A stretch of 64,000 nt of DNA from Amyelois transitella. Its lineage: Eukaryota > Arthropoda > Insecta > Lepidoptera > Pyralidae. Positions 33,011 through 46,901 of this stretch are shown in pieces. The translations under genes were made by a program, and so were the position numbers. Under the pieces are notes generated by a model that had not been told where the DNA came from, did not search any database, and saw only the letters and a list, made by a program, of their open reading frames with translations. How positions within the stretch are numbered: position 1 is the first letter of the stretch; each line of letters opens with the position of its first letter. The stretch spans positions 7,242,001 through 7,306,000 of the forward strand of contig NC_083512.1 in NCBI RefSeq assembly GCF_032362555.1, in the 5' to 3' direction.

Positions 33011-33276
33011 GCTTAATTATTGGTTGTGGAAAGACATCCAGGCAGGTCGTTTCAAACTTCTAGTTGTAGAATCGTGTAGTGTCATTCGGTCGAGATGATC
33101 TGACTTACTTATTTTTTTTCTGGCTCTGCACTGGTTGACAAGTTGTAACCTATATGAAAACTCATCCCTGTTTTTGTTTTGATTTAAAAAACAAAGGTTT
33201 TTGCAGCTTTTGCTTCTCTTTGCTTTTCACATTTTAGTCAATAATGAGAAATCAATAAATCGAAATAAGACCATCC

Positions 33277-33360
33277 AGCTAAACGTGCCATTAAATTTTT
33301 GTGATGTAACTTATGGCTCTGTCTTCCCCGTGAGGGACAAAGACGATGTGTGTTTGTATT
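33277..33360 (+). repeat. SINE-like family A tail fragment
   Basis: agctaaacgtgccatt, ggctctgtcttccccgtgag and a GTGTTTGTAT tail; strongly diverged. Confidence 0.6.
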
Positions 33361-33732
33361 TAGGTCACAAATAAGTAAGCATGGTTCCCTATTTAACCGG
33401 CTTCTAAAAAGGAGGAGGTTCTCAATTCGACCGCTTTTTTTTCTTTAATTGTGTTGCAAGTGCACTGATATGATAACCCGCCATCGCGATTTCAAGGTCC
33501 AACTGTAAGCAAATACTGTTATCACCTACTCTTTACTTCAATTAGAGCAAATATACCTATTAAATCATTTAATTAACTAGTTCTCTGATATACTATTTTT
33601 TTGAATTGATCAACTGTTTGTTGCTCAGCTACTCATAGGTACTTAAGTATATTTACGGTTGTTGAACTTTTCGCTAAAAATATAATGTTTTTTTTTATTA
33701 TATTGACCATTTCCAATTACCTCTAACTAACT

Positions 33733-33830
33733 TACATACATACATAAAATCACGTTTTTTTCCCGGAAGGGAGAAAGCAGAGACTACATTCTTCCACTTC
33801 CCACGACCTCTGTATAATTCGTTCGCTTCA
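33733..33830 (-). repeat. Second SINE-like family with the same type of tail
   Basis: tacatacatacataaaatcacg leads into ttcccggaagggagaaagca and ccacttcccacgacctc. The tail and the atcacg junction resemble family A but the body does not. This may mean a shared 3' end, as when different SINEs use one LINE partner. Confidence 0.6.
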
Positions 33831-34904
33831 TTCACGGCTTCTGGTTCTCGGGTCATATGTAACTCTTATTATTTTGTAGACCCTAAGTTTCTCTTATACA
33901 TTTATTTATATTTTCAATGCATATTTATTATCCTACTGCTGAGACAAATAATTTCACATTATGAACCTCGAATTCTATCTAAGACTCCTACATAATTTTG
34001 TAAGCATTACATTTATTTACCATTATAAAGCAGTCTGTCATTTTTATCAGGCGTCTATTGTTCTTTTATATTTTAGAACATTGGTTTTATTGGTATAGGA
34101 AATGTAAAAGTAAAACCTGTTGACCTGCTGAGATCTGAGACTGTAATTTTGTGACTTATTAAGTATGGCCTGATATTTGTAAATTATTTAAATGAAAAAA
34201 TATTGTGAATTATGTGTACCTACTCGTACATATGTAAAAGCAATAAAGTTATTGAACAGACATAGGTAGGTGAACTATGAGTTCTTATGGATACGTAATC
34301 CTTCGTAATGGGTGATGCGGTAATCCTGCATAATGCGATATTATGCAGTTAGTTGCCATAATTAATTGGTGCAGAAAATTAAGTCACGTAAAATTATTGT
34401 TTGATGAGTGACAGAAATTAGCCTTCTAAATCGCACTTCAAAGCCTCTGTCTACGCTTCAAGGTTCGAGATCATCTAATAGATTTCATGTCAGTTATTCA
34501 TAACTACATAAATAATAGGTAATGATAGATTTTCTAAATTGCTCTTGTCCAAATCAATAGGAAGGAACGGAGTCGTGCTATAGGCCATAGGCTTGAAACA
34601 TAAAATGGTTTATTCATCCTTGTGGACCGAAAAATACAGGCTGACTTTATCCTTGTGGACCGAAACATACAGGCTGAACGTCGCAAATGATGATATACCT
34701 ACAAGCCAGTGGACTGAAAACTGAGGATGCGGAAAACCGGGCCGAGTATAGGTAGAGGGAAAGGTCGAAAGGCTTGGGCCTCTAAACACAGATGTAGAGG
34801 GTGCGGCCATAAACACGCAATTGAGAAAGTACTTTGATAACGTCTCTGATAGTTTTTCTTATACTTAGGTGTAATGAAAAGAAATCCCAAATAATTATGC
34901 ATTC

Positions 34905-35117
34905 CTAAATGCGAAAGTAAGTACCTAAAGTATTTGTTTGTTATCTAGTAAATCAATATTTTTGCGTAATATAGGTATAATTAAAAGTCTGAAGAAGGAC
35001 ACAGGCTCCTTTATATCCCGGAAAAAACTATAGTCCCTGTACTTTAGTATTTATAAGTATAGTATAAACCTGCATTATTTTGTAGGTAACCCCAAATTCG
35101 CGCAAGCGAAGCTAGTA
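34905..35117 (+). repeat. Interspersed repeat family B copy, nearly complete
   Basis: Starts at attcctaaatgcgaaagtaa and ends at cgcgcaagcgaagctagta, with the inner blocks gaagaaggacacaggct and ccctgtactt decayed. Confidence 0.7.
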
Positions 35118-35841
35118 AGTATATAAATTAGATCAATGTAGCGACGTATTTTACCATTACCTATTTATTTGGACACGCATATTAAGCATTGTCCTATAAT
35201 AGCGATCAGATATGCCATTGACGGTTCCATGAGCAAGGTTTTCTGGATCACCAATTTATTTGGACCTGTCCTGTTGTCCAAAGTAAAACAGTTCAAATTC
35301 AAATACGGTAATGTATAAGTGTCAACATAACACCTAAGTATATAAGATGTATGTACATATTAACTATTAATGTCATTTTTGTTTGCTATTCTGATGATGT
35401 AAAAGTATGTTTATATTTATGACATTATATATATTGTAATTAGAATACGTAGGAACCTTGTTATCTTTGTATATTAAGTAGATACGAGTACCTAAGTATC
35501 CCAAAACACAAGTTTCTAACTTGCTTTGACGCTAGCGCAATCTGTATAATACATATCTGCCGTACATATTTACATATAATTTTATATGGTTAATTTGGAA
35601 TAGCAATGAAAAAAATTTATTATATAATTTTATAATATAACCAATACGTTTTACTAACACCTGAAAAATATACAAGACCTTCAAAATATGATAAATATAA
35701 CATTTACTTATACATTTACCTACATATTAAAATAAGAATAGCTCATTTGGTATATCTACCTAATTCCTATTAGCTGAAACAAAAAAAAAAAAACATTACA
35801 AAATTATGCGTGAAAATTATTTCATATGTTCTATTTATTAA

Positions 35842-35989
35842 CAGTTTTGTAAAGACTAAAAGGCCACTTTCAGTATGGCATTTGATGGAATTGAGATCCA
35901 AATAGTGACAGGTTGCTAGCTTATCGCCAAAAAGAAGAAGCCTTAGTTTATTAGCCTTTCCCTTAGTCTCCTTGATCCATGGGAAAGGT
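35842..35989 (-). repeat. SINE-like family A fragment
   Basis: aaaggccactttcag, gagatccaaatagtgacagg and cccttagtctccttgatcc lie in family order; both ends are missing. Confidence 0.75.
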
Positions 35990-36024
35990 ATTAGTATGGA
36001 TTTATACTACCTATATTTTACTGA

Positions 36025-36145
36025 CGTGCAGTCTTTATCTTTTACGGGGTAAACAGAGCCAACAAAAGTCTCAAAGTCCAAAAGTCTCAAAAAGACTGAA
36101 AGGTTACGTTAAGCTGATAGAATTACGAGTAAGATTCAAATAGTC
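36025..36145 (-). repeat. SINE-like family A tail-side fragment
   Basis: ttacggggtaaacagagcc and aaagactgaaaggttacg are present, with the aaaagtctc segment locally repeated three times. Confidence 0.7.
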
Positions 36146-36540
36146 TAATTGAGTATCTACTAAATAAATAATGAATCTAAAGATTTTAAATAAGTGTCTC
36201 GATTAAGTATATTTATTTGTAAGGCAAGTTAGTAACATGATTGTAAAATAGTGTTTCACAAACAAATGCGACGAAATGCACGTGATGAGCATGATAATAG
36301 TTGAAGTTAAGTAACAGTTGTCTGATTTAACTCTTAAATTTTAGTCGCTGAATCAATAATAGCTATATAATCTCTTACTTGATGTAAAACGACAGAAACG
36401 ATACTGAGTCGTATGAGGTTGAAATATGGCATCTATGTTTTTGAGGAATGTATGTAGAGAAGCATTAGAAGAGGATATCCTTAAACATCCACGGAAAGGA
36501 TTATAAATCAGATTCTTTTTCAGATATTATAGTTCATACT

Positions 36541-36655
36541 ATATCCCTTGAGAGAAGAGCAGAGCCAACAGTCTCCTTCAACGGTGTGGCTTAATGATGG
36601 AATTGAGATTCAAATAGTGAGAAGTTCCTACCCCGTCGCCTATAAAAAGAATGAT
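36541..36655 (-). repeat. SINE-like family A fragment
   Basis: atatcccttgagagaagagc, gagattcaaatagtgaga and cgtcgcctataaaaagaat; diverged and truncated. Confidence 0.65.
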
Positions 36656-37094
36656 ACAGTAATTAGTAAAAAAAGACAATTACTGGTCATTTCTTTTTAT
36701 GAATGCGAAAAACTGTACAATATTAATTAGACAAGTTTAGATCACAATGTACCCTATGTTTCTTATGGACGTTGTCTAAGAGTTCAAGACTCAACAAGGT
36801 TCAATAAGAACGGTTGAACAGCTTCCTTCATCCAAGTCATGTGACTAGATAGCATGTGATGACCTGAACCCCTTTATCGCCCGCAAAGGAAGTACGAAAG
36901 CCGGCCATCTTTATTGCAAAATTACTCCAATGAAGGTCAATTATTGTTCACTGAGCATTGAAAGACATTTTTCCTAAGTACTAGATTTTTATTAGAGCTA
37001 GATACATAACTATTATTGCTCCGGTGGTCGAGCATTGTCGGTCGGTAAATAAAAGTCAAATTCTTCAGTACCCAGGACTCTTTTCGGAGTTATG

Positions 37095-37330
37095 TCTGTA
37101 AGTTTGATTACTTACCGATGCTCTAACGATGGTGGAAAAAAGTGAGAAAACCTGCACCATTCAGGCAACTGGTTAGGTAACCATGATCCAATATAGGTTG
37201 GGTTCCAAAACAATGTTTGAGGTGATCAGGCGGGAGTCGCTTTGTGTTAAAATCTGATTTATCTATCTTGGATCGTGCTCAGCACGGGCTCCTCTATAAA
37301 GAGGTTAAAACGACTAATGCCGGAAGGAAC
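37095..37330 (+). repeat. Interspersed repeat family C copy
   Basis: It carries gaaaacctgcaccattcagg, ccatgatccaatatagg, cgggagtcgctttgtg and a degenerate cacgggctcctctataaag. The 39.7-kb copy is in the opposite orientation. Confidence 0.65.
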
Positions 37331-38180
37331 TGCTTTTGGTTGAAATAATACTTATAAGATATAAGTGAAGTTTGACATATAGGATAATATTTATTACTTT
37401 GACCTACTAACATACGTAAACTCCATTCAAATATTCGTTCGTGATCGTGACATACCTTTTTCCGTGTTAGTGTTTATCTAACGTTATTTCTTATTTATTG
37501 TTGTTTGTAAGTCATATTTTTACGTGCAAATTTTTACTGAAAATATATCATGTGTAGGTAATGTGTGTCAAGGTATGGTGTGCAGTGAAATAGAATAATC
37601 TAGCTAAGGCCAGACACGTAAATGTACTTAATACTAATATGTGGGAATTATGTAATTCAAGACTTATGTACTTTAGCTTCGATCTTGTAGACTAAAAGTA
37701 GTCTAGTTTATCTCCGTAGAATTTTACCGAAGTCGTCCATCTTTACGTGTCTATAATAGTATAATGTAGGTATTTCTATGGCTACATGGAGAATTTTATG
37801 TTCTTGAACCTGAAAATGCTAAATATGTAGTTATTATTTTAAAAACAATTGCTACGCATATTAAATACCCATGAGATTTGTTGAATATAGAGCAGAACCG
37901 CTTGGAGAACAAACTCTTTCAAATCATGTCACAAAGAAAAAATCATAACGAAAATTAATTCAGAAAGCGACGAATAATCCTCTTTTTCAAAATTCTGTTA
38001 AAAAACGAAGACATAATAGTATGGCATGCACCGTCCCACATGTTCATGTTTAGACACACGTCTAGTAATCAAGGCAATTTAGTCATGACCTAGCCGATTA
38101 TCGATGATAGTATAGAACAGGTCTTCAAACAAAGTTGATAGGAAAACTTTCCGTTAGTTCCTATACATCACCATTCAATC

Positions 38181-38349
38181 CTAACTAATATCTATTATTT
38201 TAAATGTGAAAGTCAGTTTGTTTGTTTGTAATCTTTAAAAAATAATAAAACTCTGATATTTTGCATACATATGGTGTGGAACTGTGGAGTGTGGAAAAGG
38301 TTATAGGGTATTCATCACGCGAGCGGATCTGCGGGCGAAAGCTTTGTAA
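38181..38349 (+). repeat. Interspersed repeat family B copy, complete
   Basis: Starts with ctaactaatatctattattt and gtgaaagtcagtttg, ends with gcggatctgcgggcgaaagc. About 170 bp. Confidence 0.75.
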
Positions 38350-39326
38350 ATAATTGTTAAAATATATATTTTTTTTTAATAATAACTTTCGTAGCAGCTT
38401 TTGATTAAAGATGATACTTACTTATAGTACCTAAATAAGGTTACACAACACATTATTACAAGCATTAATTGATCTCCAGACTACTACGTCTCTTTCCTCA
38501 TGTTACGCTTAAACTCTTTTATTATTGCCTGCTACTTACTTACGTAAGAAATATTTCGGTATTTACACTTTAAACTTTATCGACCGGAAACATTACGAAC
38601 AGTTTTTTAAATTGTTTTGAGTGAAAGCATTATTCTATAAGCATACTCGTACATTGGCGCAATGACATAATCCACGATTTTGAACGGTTTAAGCGGCAAA
38701 TTGTATACGTTGTAGTAATTTGCCTCATTAGGGTTCAAGTTAAAATTTCAAAAATTTTCAATTATTTTTTTGAAAAAAATCATTTTCTTATCTAAACTAT
38801 ATAAAAATTAGGAAAAAGTGTGCGATAATCTCAAATTGATTCTTCGCAATTTCAAGGTAAAAAAAATCGTAATATCGTTTTTAAAAAAACTACCTACCTC
38901 TTCTGTTTAGAAGAGGTAGGTACTCAGGCTGTGGCACATTTTTTTTTCTTAATTGGGTTAGTATATAATTTTTCCATATCAATTCATACTCATAACATGC
39001 CGAGTATACAGTATCATTAACCATAATATGTTAATCAGAGCACGTGAGATGCTGAATCAATGCTACGATGTCAAGGATTCTTTAGCTTACGTTAAGCTTA
39101 GCAAATAAATTACTATACTAGTTCGACATAGAAGCATCGAAATCTTATTATATAGATAGAGTGGGCACTTGAGTGAATTTTTCTGTTGAATCATTTGAAG
39201 GAGATTCAAATTTCTTTTGCTTTGAAGGAGTCTTTTTGCGGGCTTCTTTTCTGTATTAGAATGATCTACTCTCAATTCTCATTTAAACATGCAAACATTT
39301 TATTCGTTACTGCTACTACTTTGCGT

Positions 39327-39420
39327 AGCTGGCTTGGTGATGGAATTAAAATTAAGATTGTGATAGGTTGCTAGCTCATCGCCGAAAACATGAACCCCAA
39401 GTCTATTAGACTTTCCCTTG
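39327..39420 (-). repeat. SINE-like family A fragment
   Basis: ggcttggtgatggaatt, gataggttgctagctcatcg and ccaagtctattagactttcc; truncated on both sides. Confidence 0.6.
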
Positions 39421-39714
39421 TTTGGTTTTTATAATCTGCACCTAGAAGAGAAGAAGCTGGCACGCACTATGTTTCTCTCACTACATCATGCAACAGCGTG
39501 GAAGCTCATTTGGACATGCGCACTCTTAATGAAACAAAACACGTATCAAACTACCTCTGAACTAAAGCAGGCATTCAGTACAAGGTTGCAAATATTAAGA
39601 TGTTAGACACACATTGTAATTTTGCTGCAAATGTAGTGCATTATTAAAACAATTCAAATGTTTTGTACAACTGTCTTCTTCCTCTTAGCATTAGTTCTGT
39701 TGACATTCTTATCG

Positions 39715-39945
39715 TTTTGGAGAAAGGACCAGGCCTTGCGCCATCGACCATGATCCATGATAGAGTAAGTCGGGTTTTTACACGAAGAGACTCCCATCTA
39801 ATCTCCAGAACATTTGCAGGGAACTAACCCATATTGCATCATGGTTACAAATCCAACTGCCTGAATGTGACGGTTTCCTCGCGCTGTTTATTCTTACCGT
39901 GAAAACATTGGTTAGCACTCAAGCTAATGTTCTTTTGCAACTGCA
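39715..39945 (-). repeat. Interspersed repeat family C copy, inverted
   Basis: Reads ttacacgaagagactcc, ccatattgcatcatggtta and ctgaatgtgacggtttcctc, the reverse complement of the 37.1-kb copy's blocks. Confidence 0.6.
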
Positions 39946-40479
39946 TTAATTTTTAGGGTTCTATATCCAAAGGGTTGGTCTGGCCAGGCAATAATCATGA
40001 ACCGTGACAGCGTACGAAACAATGTCAAGTTCCGTAAAAAGTTACATAATTTTAGGTATAATTATGATAAATATAAATTATTTCAGTTTTTTTTAAATAT
40101 AACAAAGGTTAGCAGCAATTGTTATCAGATAATAGGTATGTACCTATGTTTCTACATAAGCTTAAATTGCACCAGATATAGATACTGAACTACTTTGGTA
40201 AATTAATGACATAAAAAATATATAACATTATAAACTTCTTAAGGTTTGTGCAATTAGGTTTGAATAGCTTTGTAATAAAATTATATTGGCCATTAAATTT
40301 TCTCTGTACAACAGACATATTTTTTTTTTATTAAATTTAATAATTGGATACCGAAGACCAGAACATAACCAATGATTTGTTCAATGTATTGTTTGAAACA
40401 AAATGTCGTGCACCGTTCCTCGGGTCCCAAAGCATGGCGGAGGATGCAACCAGGAACTTTTAACGATGAATTAGAGAGA

Positions 40480-41065
40480 GTGTAGGTAGGATTCATGTAC
40501 CTACCTACGTGGTCATAGTGAGTGGCTCCTGGGTTCTTCTCTAGAGAGGTGGGGTCGCAACTGTAACTCGTCAGAAGGATGATGTGAAGGAGTATATAAT
40601 TACCCACTCCGAGAATTTGGACAGAAGCGGACCCTCTTTTCTCTTTCTCTGGAGAAGACGCAATTTGAACCATCGTTAGGAGGATAATATGAAGGAATAT
40701 GTGGGGTTATTTACCACTCCAGGATCATAGTTACAAGCGGACCCTGGGTGCTTCTCCAGATTGAGGTCTTAACTGTGACTGACGTCAGAGGAGTCATCTG
40801 AAAGAGTACCTATATAATTACCCACGCTAGAATCGTGGTCACGGGCGGACCTATGTTTTCTCCGGAAAAGTACAGACACAACTGGGAGTAACGCTAAGAC
40901 GAAGATAAGAGAAAGTAGATAATTAAAAAAAAACAGACGTTTTAAAGTAGTTTGTTTAGGAACGTGCTCAGAAACGAATCCTGGGCTCCTCTCCAGAGAG
41001 GACGTAAATGAGAGAAGCGCTAAGACGAAGATAAGAGAAAGTGGATAATGAATATAAAAACGTTC
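40480..41065 (+). repeat. Degenerate tandem array built from family C-like units
   Basis: Phrases recur about every 105-115 bp. The tataattaccca-type phrase is at about 40594, 40706 (diverged) and 40813. A gaccctgggtgcttctcc / tgggctcctctccagag phrase recurs at about 40528, 40741 and 40980, with ggcggacct variants near 40740 and 40850. A longer phrase, gctaagacgaagataagaga, occurs at about 40890 and 41020. Several minus-strand open frames here are by-products. Confidence 0.6.
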
Positions 41066-43824
41066 TCAAGTCGTTTTTTTTTCCTGCAATGCATCTATCC
41101 TCTGCGACACCGCTGCATTACCGAGGCACCTACTTTCTCCAATGCACAGTCGGCTTGTTTTCTGATGTATCATCGCTGCTATTTTATTTTAATTAGCAAT
41201 TAGTATTCGTTGTTGGAGAAATAGAGAGCAGTGTTAAAAATTATTACCTTGTATCGTAATCGCTGGTGATATGTATATAGTTTGAATTAAGCAGTAATTT
41301 GGTTCTTAGTGTTCATCTGGTTGAACGAAGTGTAGCTTGTCAATAGTATTGTTCAGCCGATATTAAAAATTATCTACATTATTATGTGTCCACTTTAATA
41401 GAAAAGGCATAAAATAAAATCAAACAATCTTCCAAAATGTTATTAAATAACAGTAGATTATAACTTAATAATTTATAGATTATTTGTGAAGTATTAAATT
41501 TAAAAATTAAATAATACTTTAAAAAAATTTTGAAAATACATAAGCGATAAACATTGCATTTATTGTACAAATAAATTGTTAATAATTTGTTTTCAAATAC
41601 CATATAAAGGAATACCAGACCGTAAATTATTTTGATCACTATCCACATAAACCAATGACACAGGTTCTAGTGTACTCGTATCTGTCCTGACTGTACATAA
41701 AACATTCGTACAGTATGTGTACGGTACAAAGAAGTTGTAACGTCATAAATACTTACGTATTTATCGACACAGCCATAAACAGTGCACGTTTGTAAACCAT
41801 ACACGCTGTAAAAACATGAATAAAAAATGCATCTCCTTTGTGTTCGCCGCTAAGATTGATAACTAATTTTGAAGGTTAATAGTGACGATAAAAAGACCGA
41901 AACAGGAAAACTTCGTGTTTATAGGGAAGCAAGAGTTTATGTGACAGCGATGAGTACGTTATTGAGTACTCTTTGTAAACAAGCAAGTAAATGATTCGTT
42001 ATTAACTTCCCAGTAATATTTCAGTCTCGGCAGTATATTGTGACGAGGAAGGGATGGTGACGCTAGGGAAAATAACTGGAATGGCTTTATTCTCTGAAGA
42101 GTAATTATTTTAATTTTATGAAATACTTATACGATTTAGCCACGCCAGACTAGTATTGCTGGTAAAAGATTTATTTCAATTGCGAAAAGAATATTGACTT
42201 TATAGCCCAGAAAAATATACGAAATAAAATAAAGATGTTGGAAAAAAAGGAAAAAGAAGGCAAAGGGCCCGATTGGCTAGGTGGACGTTGCTTTTCTATG
42301 TATATACAGTTTTATCGTTCAAGAGTAATTCTATTAACTTATAATTTTTGCCACTATAAGAAAATAAGAAATTTAAGTAGTCCCAATCAATTACTTCCTG
42401 CACTCGTACAACTTGTTTACCACCTATCCTATAAAAATATCTCTATCAATATGGTGTATAAAAATACGTTAAATACGTGTAAGTACATAAGTTGTTTAAT
42501 CAATACTTAGTCGGTAAATTTTTAATAGTTTGTACATAATGATTGATTAAAAACTATTTTCTTTTTGTTTACTCTTAAATAAATAAATAATCTTATTATG
42601 ATAACTAATTAAGAAAAGTTATGAGGGAAAGATGAATATAAATATAGGTCATATACATACAGTTCAAAATCATAATCCTCCTTTATGCTTCACCGTATTC
42701 GGGTAAAAAGAGTCAAATTTTAACCCGGATCTGCTGGCGTTATTATTATGAACCAATGTGCAAATACTTCGGCAAATACTATTTGCCGAAAAAACTTTCT
42801 AATCAGCAAAATATTTGTTGTTGGTGTTTAGCACAATTAAAGAGAAATTTTTGGACAAACGCATAATTTATGAATATTTGCTAGTTTCTTTTTTAGGTTG
42901 AAAAGGTTGGTATTGTTGAACGTTATAGCATTAAGTATCTATACATTTATATCCGTAGTTACTATAAAAAATAGAATCACAGTTTACTATTTATTTATAT
43001 TTTTAAAAAACCAAAATTGACTATTTTCAATGATAACTTATTTTGAAGGTTTTAGATTTATCCAAACATGTTTTGTGTCTGTCAGTTTGTCTGTTTCTAT
43101 AGAAGTGAGACGTCATACGAGTAGTAATGTAATATTTTCAATTTATTATATGTGTACATTAATATAATAATGATTGTTCATCATTATAAAAATTGTACGT
43201 ATAAATATAAGTATTTTTAACCTAACTACTATTTCTATGAGATTGCAAATATCTGTTTCTTAGAGATACCACATTAAAAGGCACGTAGGTATGTCCTACA
43301 GCAGTGTGCCATAAACTTAATTCATTACAGACTATTTAATGATCCATTTTAGAATTAAGCGCGGTGTCTTTAATAGCATGAGTATTTTTATTTACATGCA
43401 ACTTTAAAGGTCAACACTTACTTGATGCTGTTTGTCTGCTTTACAAATTTGTTTTTTTTTTATTTTAGTAACGTATTTGAAGGTACACAAACAAGATACA
43501 TACATATTCACACAATCAACATCAATATAAAATGCAAATAATATAAATACGAAATGAAAAATAATTAAAATATTTGAAGATGCTAACCACTGAGCGGCTT
43601 AAAACAGTTGTAAATTCAAAGTCAATCATAATGTAAAAAATACTCTCTTAGCGGATTCTTCATAACTTGTTTGTTCTACTATCTTCGCAATTTACCTCTT
43701 ACATCTAATTTCTGGGTCGTCAAATTCACATTAAGATCTTCATCATGGTTTTGATAGGCAAGTAAAGAGTTGTTCCAGTTTCCTTGAAAATAAAGATGAA
43801 ACTTAGTAACTAAAAAAGGACAGA

Positions 43825-43859
43825 CATCATTGTTAACACAATCAGTGTTAACAATGATG
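43825..43859. repeat. Perfect 15-bp inverted repeat
   Basis: catcattgttaacac (43825-43839) and gtgttaacaatgatg (43845-43859) around aatca. No family assigned. Confidence 0.8.
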
Positions 43860-44574
43860 ACGACGCACGCTTCACTATCTTCTCTTGATATAAAAATAAT
43901 GGAATGCTGTGATGATTCTATATTTATAAAATAGGTACTAAAATATGCATTTTTTGTGAAGAATTTAATATGCGTTGCGTCATTCTAGAATTGTGGAAAA
44001 GAAGGATCCAAATAACGGGTTTTTGATTGTGTTGATACAATTTTGCGAGATATTCGCTTATAAAGTAGTAAAAAGTCTATCGTCATCATTTTACTTTGCA
44101 GTGAGTACTTAATTATATTTAAATTTTAACAGAATTAATTAAGTAGTTTATGAGATAACATCTATGATATCTTCAAGGAACTCCTCTTCCTTCTTCAAAT
44201 AAAGGTTATCCTGTTCAATAATGTTACGTCATAATTATTGGTGTTTTTATTAATAAACCAAAATAAAATATTTCTTATAACAGAGTAGAGTCAAACTCTT
44301 AACTTCGTAAATTAATTGCTTATATAATTAAGGAGAAAGAATCTACCAGAACAGCACAGTAAGCATCAGTGCAACTTGTTTGTAGTTGTTAAAAACAACT
44401 TTCAGATATGTGGCCCATTGGCCAAAATATTTTGATCAAAGAGCTTTATTTGCCTACCATCGTTTATTTTATAGACATCCAAGTAGGTATGTTTGTTGTA
44501 CATTAGATTGATTACAAACTGATGCAATTACGGTAAGGGAAAACATCTTGAGTTGAGAAGAACTGTAAATGTAT

Positions 44575-44760
44575 AACCGTATGATCCAATTCACCTAATT
44601 CCATCAGAGTTAGGGTCTTCTGCAAAGGTTGCGGACGTCGGGCAAGAGTTGCTTCGTATAAAAAACTGACTTACCTAATCCAGACTCGAGGTCATAGGCC
44701 TTGCGGGCTCTTTTCCAGAGTAGTGACAACTCAACTGGGACTAAAGCTAGCTTTGGCAAA
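44575..44760 (+). repeat. Interspersed repeat family C copy
   Basis: gtcttctgcaaaggttgcgg, aactgacttacctaatcc, ggctcttttccagagtagtg and aactgggactaaagct follow in family order; the best-preserved single copy here. Confidence 0.7.
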
Positions 44761-45983
44761 ATATAGACGTATTTTGTCGTTTGACGCCTATTATAAACAT
44801 TATCATAGATAAATATGTAAAAAATTAGCATGTGACTCGAGGTCAATGTATCCAAACACCTCCTTTAATAAGATTCAAGTAGCCTTTGATGAAAAATGAT
44901 GTCCATTCAAAACATATTTGTGAAGGCTATTTCGTACTTGATGATTTATTTCACACCAGCAGCAAACACAAAATTTATGATTCTGTTTAACATATCAAGT
45001 CTAAATAGGGTAGTATTAGCAAATATAGCTTGTGTAGGTAATATCCGATGCTGTGTAATAATACTTTAAGATCGCTATTCAACAGAGCCTTATTCTGAAA
45101 AAAAACTTAGTTCTCGCTATATAAGATACTCAAATGTATTTTCGGAAAACGGTCAAATGAATAATTCTCAGTTTTAACAACTTGACACTAAGCTACTTCC
45201 GTACCTGTAGAAAGTTCCTGTAGAAACCCTAGTTTCTCCAATACTATGAAGCCGCTTCTAGGTCAGTTAGGCATCCACGTCAAGGTTTAACGACCCATGC
45301 GTCGGTCAAAAGCGATTTAATTGAAACACCATAAACAGCTTCGAGCCTCAGGCCACACCTGCATACAGAAACGCGTTGTAAGTACGTAATAATGATACTC
45401 CTACAGTAAGTACCTACTCATAACTGATGAATTTTTGAATATCAAAAAAACTAATTGTATATCGGGAACTTAAACTTCACAAACATAAAATACTTCAAAT
45501 TTTCACAAAATTCTTAATATCTCAAACAAATGAACCGATTCTGATGCCCCACGAAGTTAAACAGATCCTACAATACTCTTATATTTCTTCAAAATCTGAT
45601 TAACGGCGGTCCGAAAGTTTATAGCGTTACAACCCATGGTTACAAACATGCATAGGATAGGTACTATAAAAAAAATATTTTTGGCACTAATTTATTTATA
45701 GTATTACCCTTTCCTGAAATAATGAAATAAAATCATACATTACAAAAAATAATAGAATTACTATTGTTATTATTTTTAGTAATTTATGATTTTATTTCAT
45801 TATTCAAAACATATAATAATAATAAATGTTTATTTTCAAAAACTCTTTACATAAGTAACACAGTTGTAGATTGGTGCCTCCTTTTAAGCTTTACGCCTGT
45901 GCCAGGAGACGCCGCTCTTCTATTAACTACACTACTTATAGCTATAATATATATATATATATATTAAATTCTACTTTACAATT

Positions 45984-46157
45984 TACATACATCACATCAT
46001 CACGTCTATATCCCTTACGGGGTAGACAGAGCCAACAGTCTTGAGAAGACTGAAAGGCCACGTTCAGCTACCTGGCTTAATAATAGAATTGAGATTCAAA
46101 TAGTGACAGGCTAACCTGTCGCCTAAAAAAGAATCCCCAGTTTGTAAGCCTATCCCT
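45984..46157 (-). repeat. SINE-like family A, head truncated
   Basis: Tail acatacatcacatcatcacg, then ttacggggtagacagagcc to gtttgtaagcctatccct; the last 90 bp of the head are missing. Confidence 0.9.
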
Positions 46158-46901
46158 AATATAATTAACATTATGTACCTATGCATTAAATAAACAAATA
46201 GTCCTCTAATTTTATGCAACAAAAGTTTAGTTAAGTAATTCGTAAAAGAATCTGAGTTTTGTCACTGATAATTTAGAGCATTTGAGTTAAAATAACAACA
46301 CTTCTTAAAAATTATGTTTGTTATTTTTATAAAGAAAAAATTATCTGATTATTTTTAATAATTCTCTGCTTTCTTCGAATACTCAGCTCTTTAGGGTATT
46401 TCCTTACCTGTAGAATTTTTAAACTGAATTATCATGTACTTTTCCAAAAACAATGGGTGTAAACTTTAACCGTTTTTCATGTTTTCTTGAGACGCCTTCT
46501 TAAGTATTTGAAATTTAATTAGCGTCATAAATGCACTCGCACACGCGCCATCTAGAATATTCTCTGCAACTTCGCTTGAAGGCATATATGTTTTGCCGTT
46601 TCTCTTGTTTCAGGCTTTCTAATTTATTATGATGATTAGTGAAAGGGTCATAAACTTTTCACAAATTATGATTAATTCCCTTCTTACCATCCCTCGATTT
46701 ATATAAATTCTTATTTCGGCGTCGTGTACTGTACAACTTTTATTGACGACTGTCTAAAACAATTTCTTAAAAGGATTAGCATTCATTTTAGAAAAACTAA
46801 AGTTAGAATGCTTACCCAAATAAAGTGGGTTTTCTTAGTTCTACGTTATTACCATTTGGGAATTTTACTTACTTATAAATATTCAATTGTCAATGCTAAT
46901 A

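Noticed and set aside
40293-40673. 126-codon minus-strand open frame
   Set aside because: It lies across the degenerate repeat array, with no known motif and no splice or promoter context.
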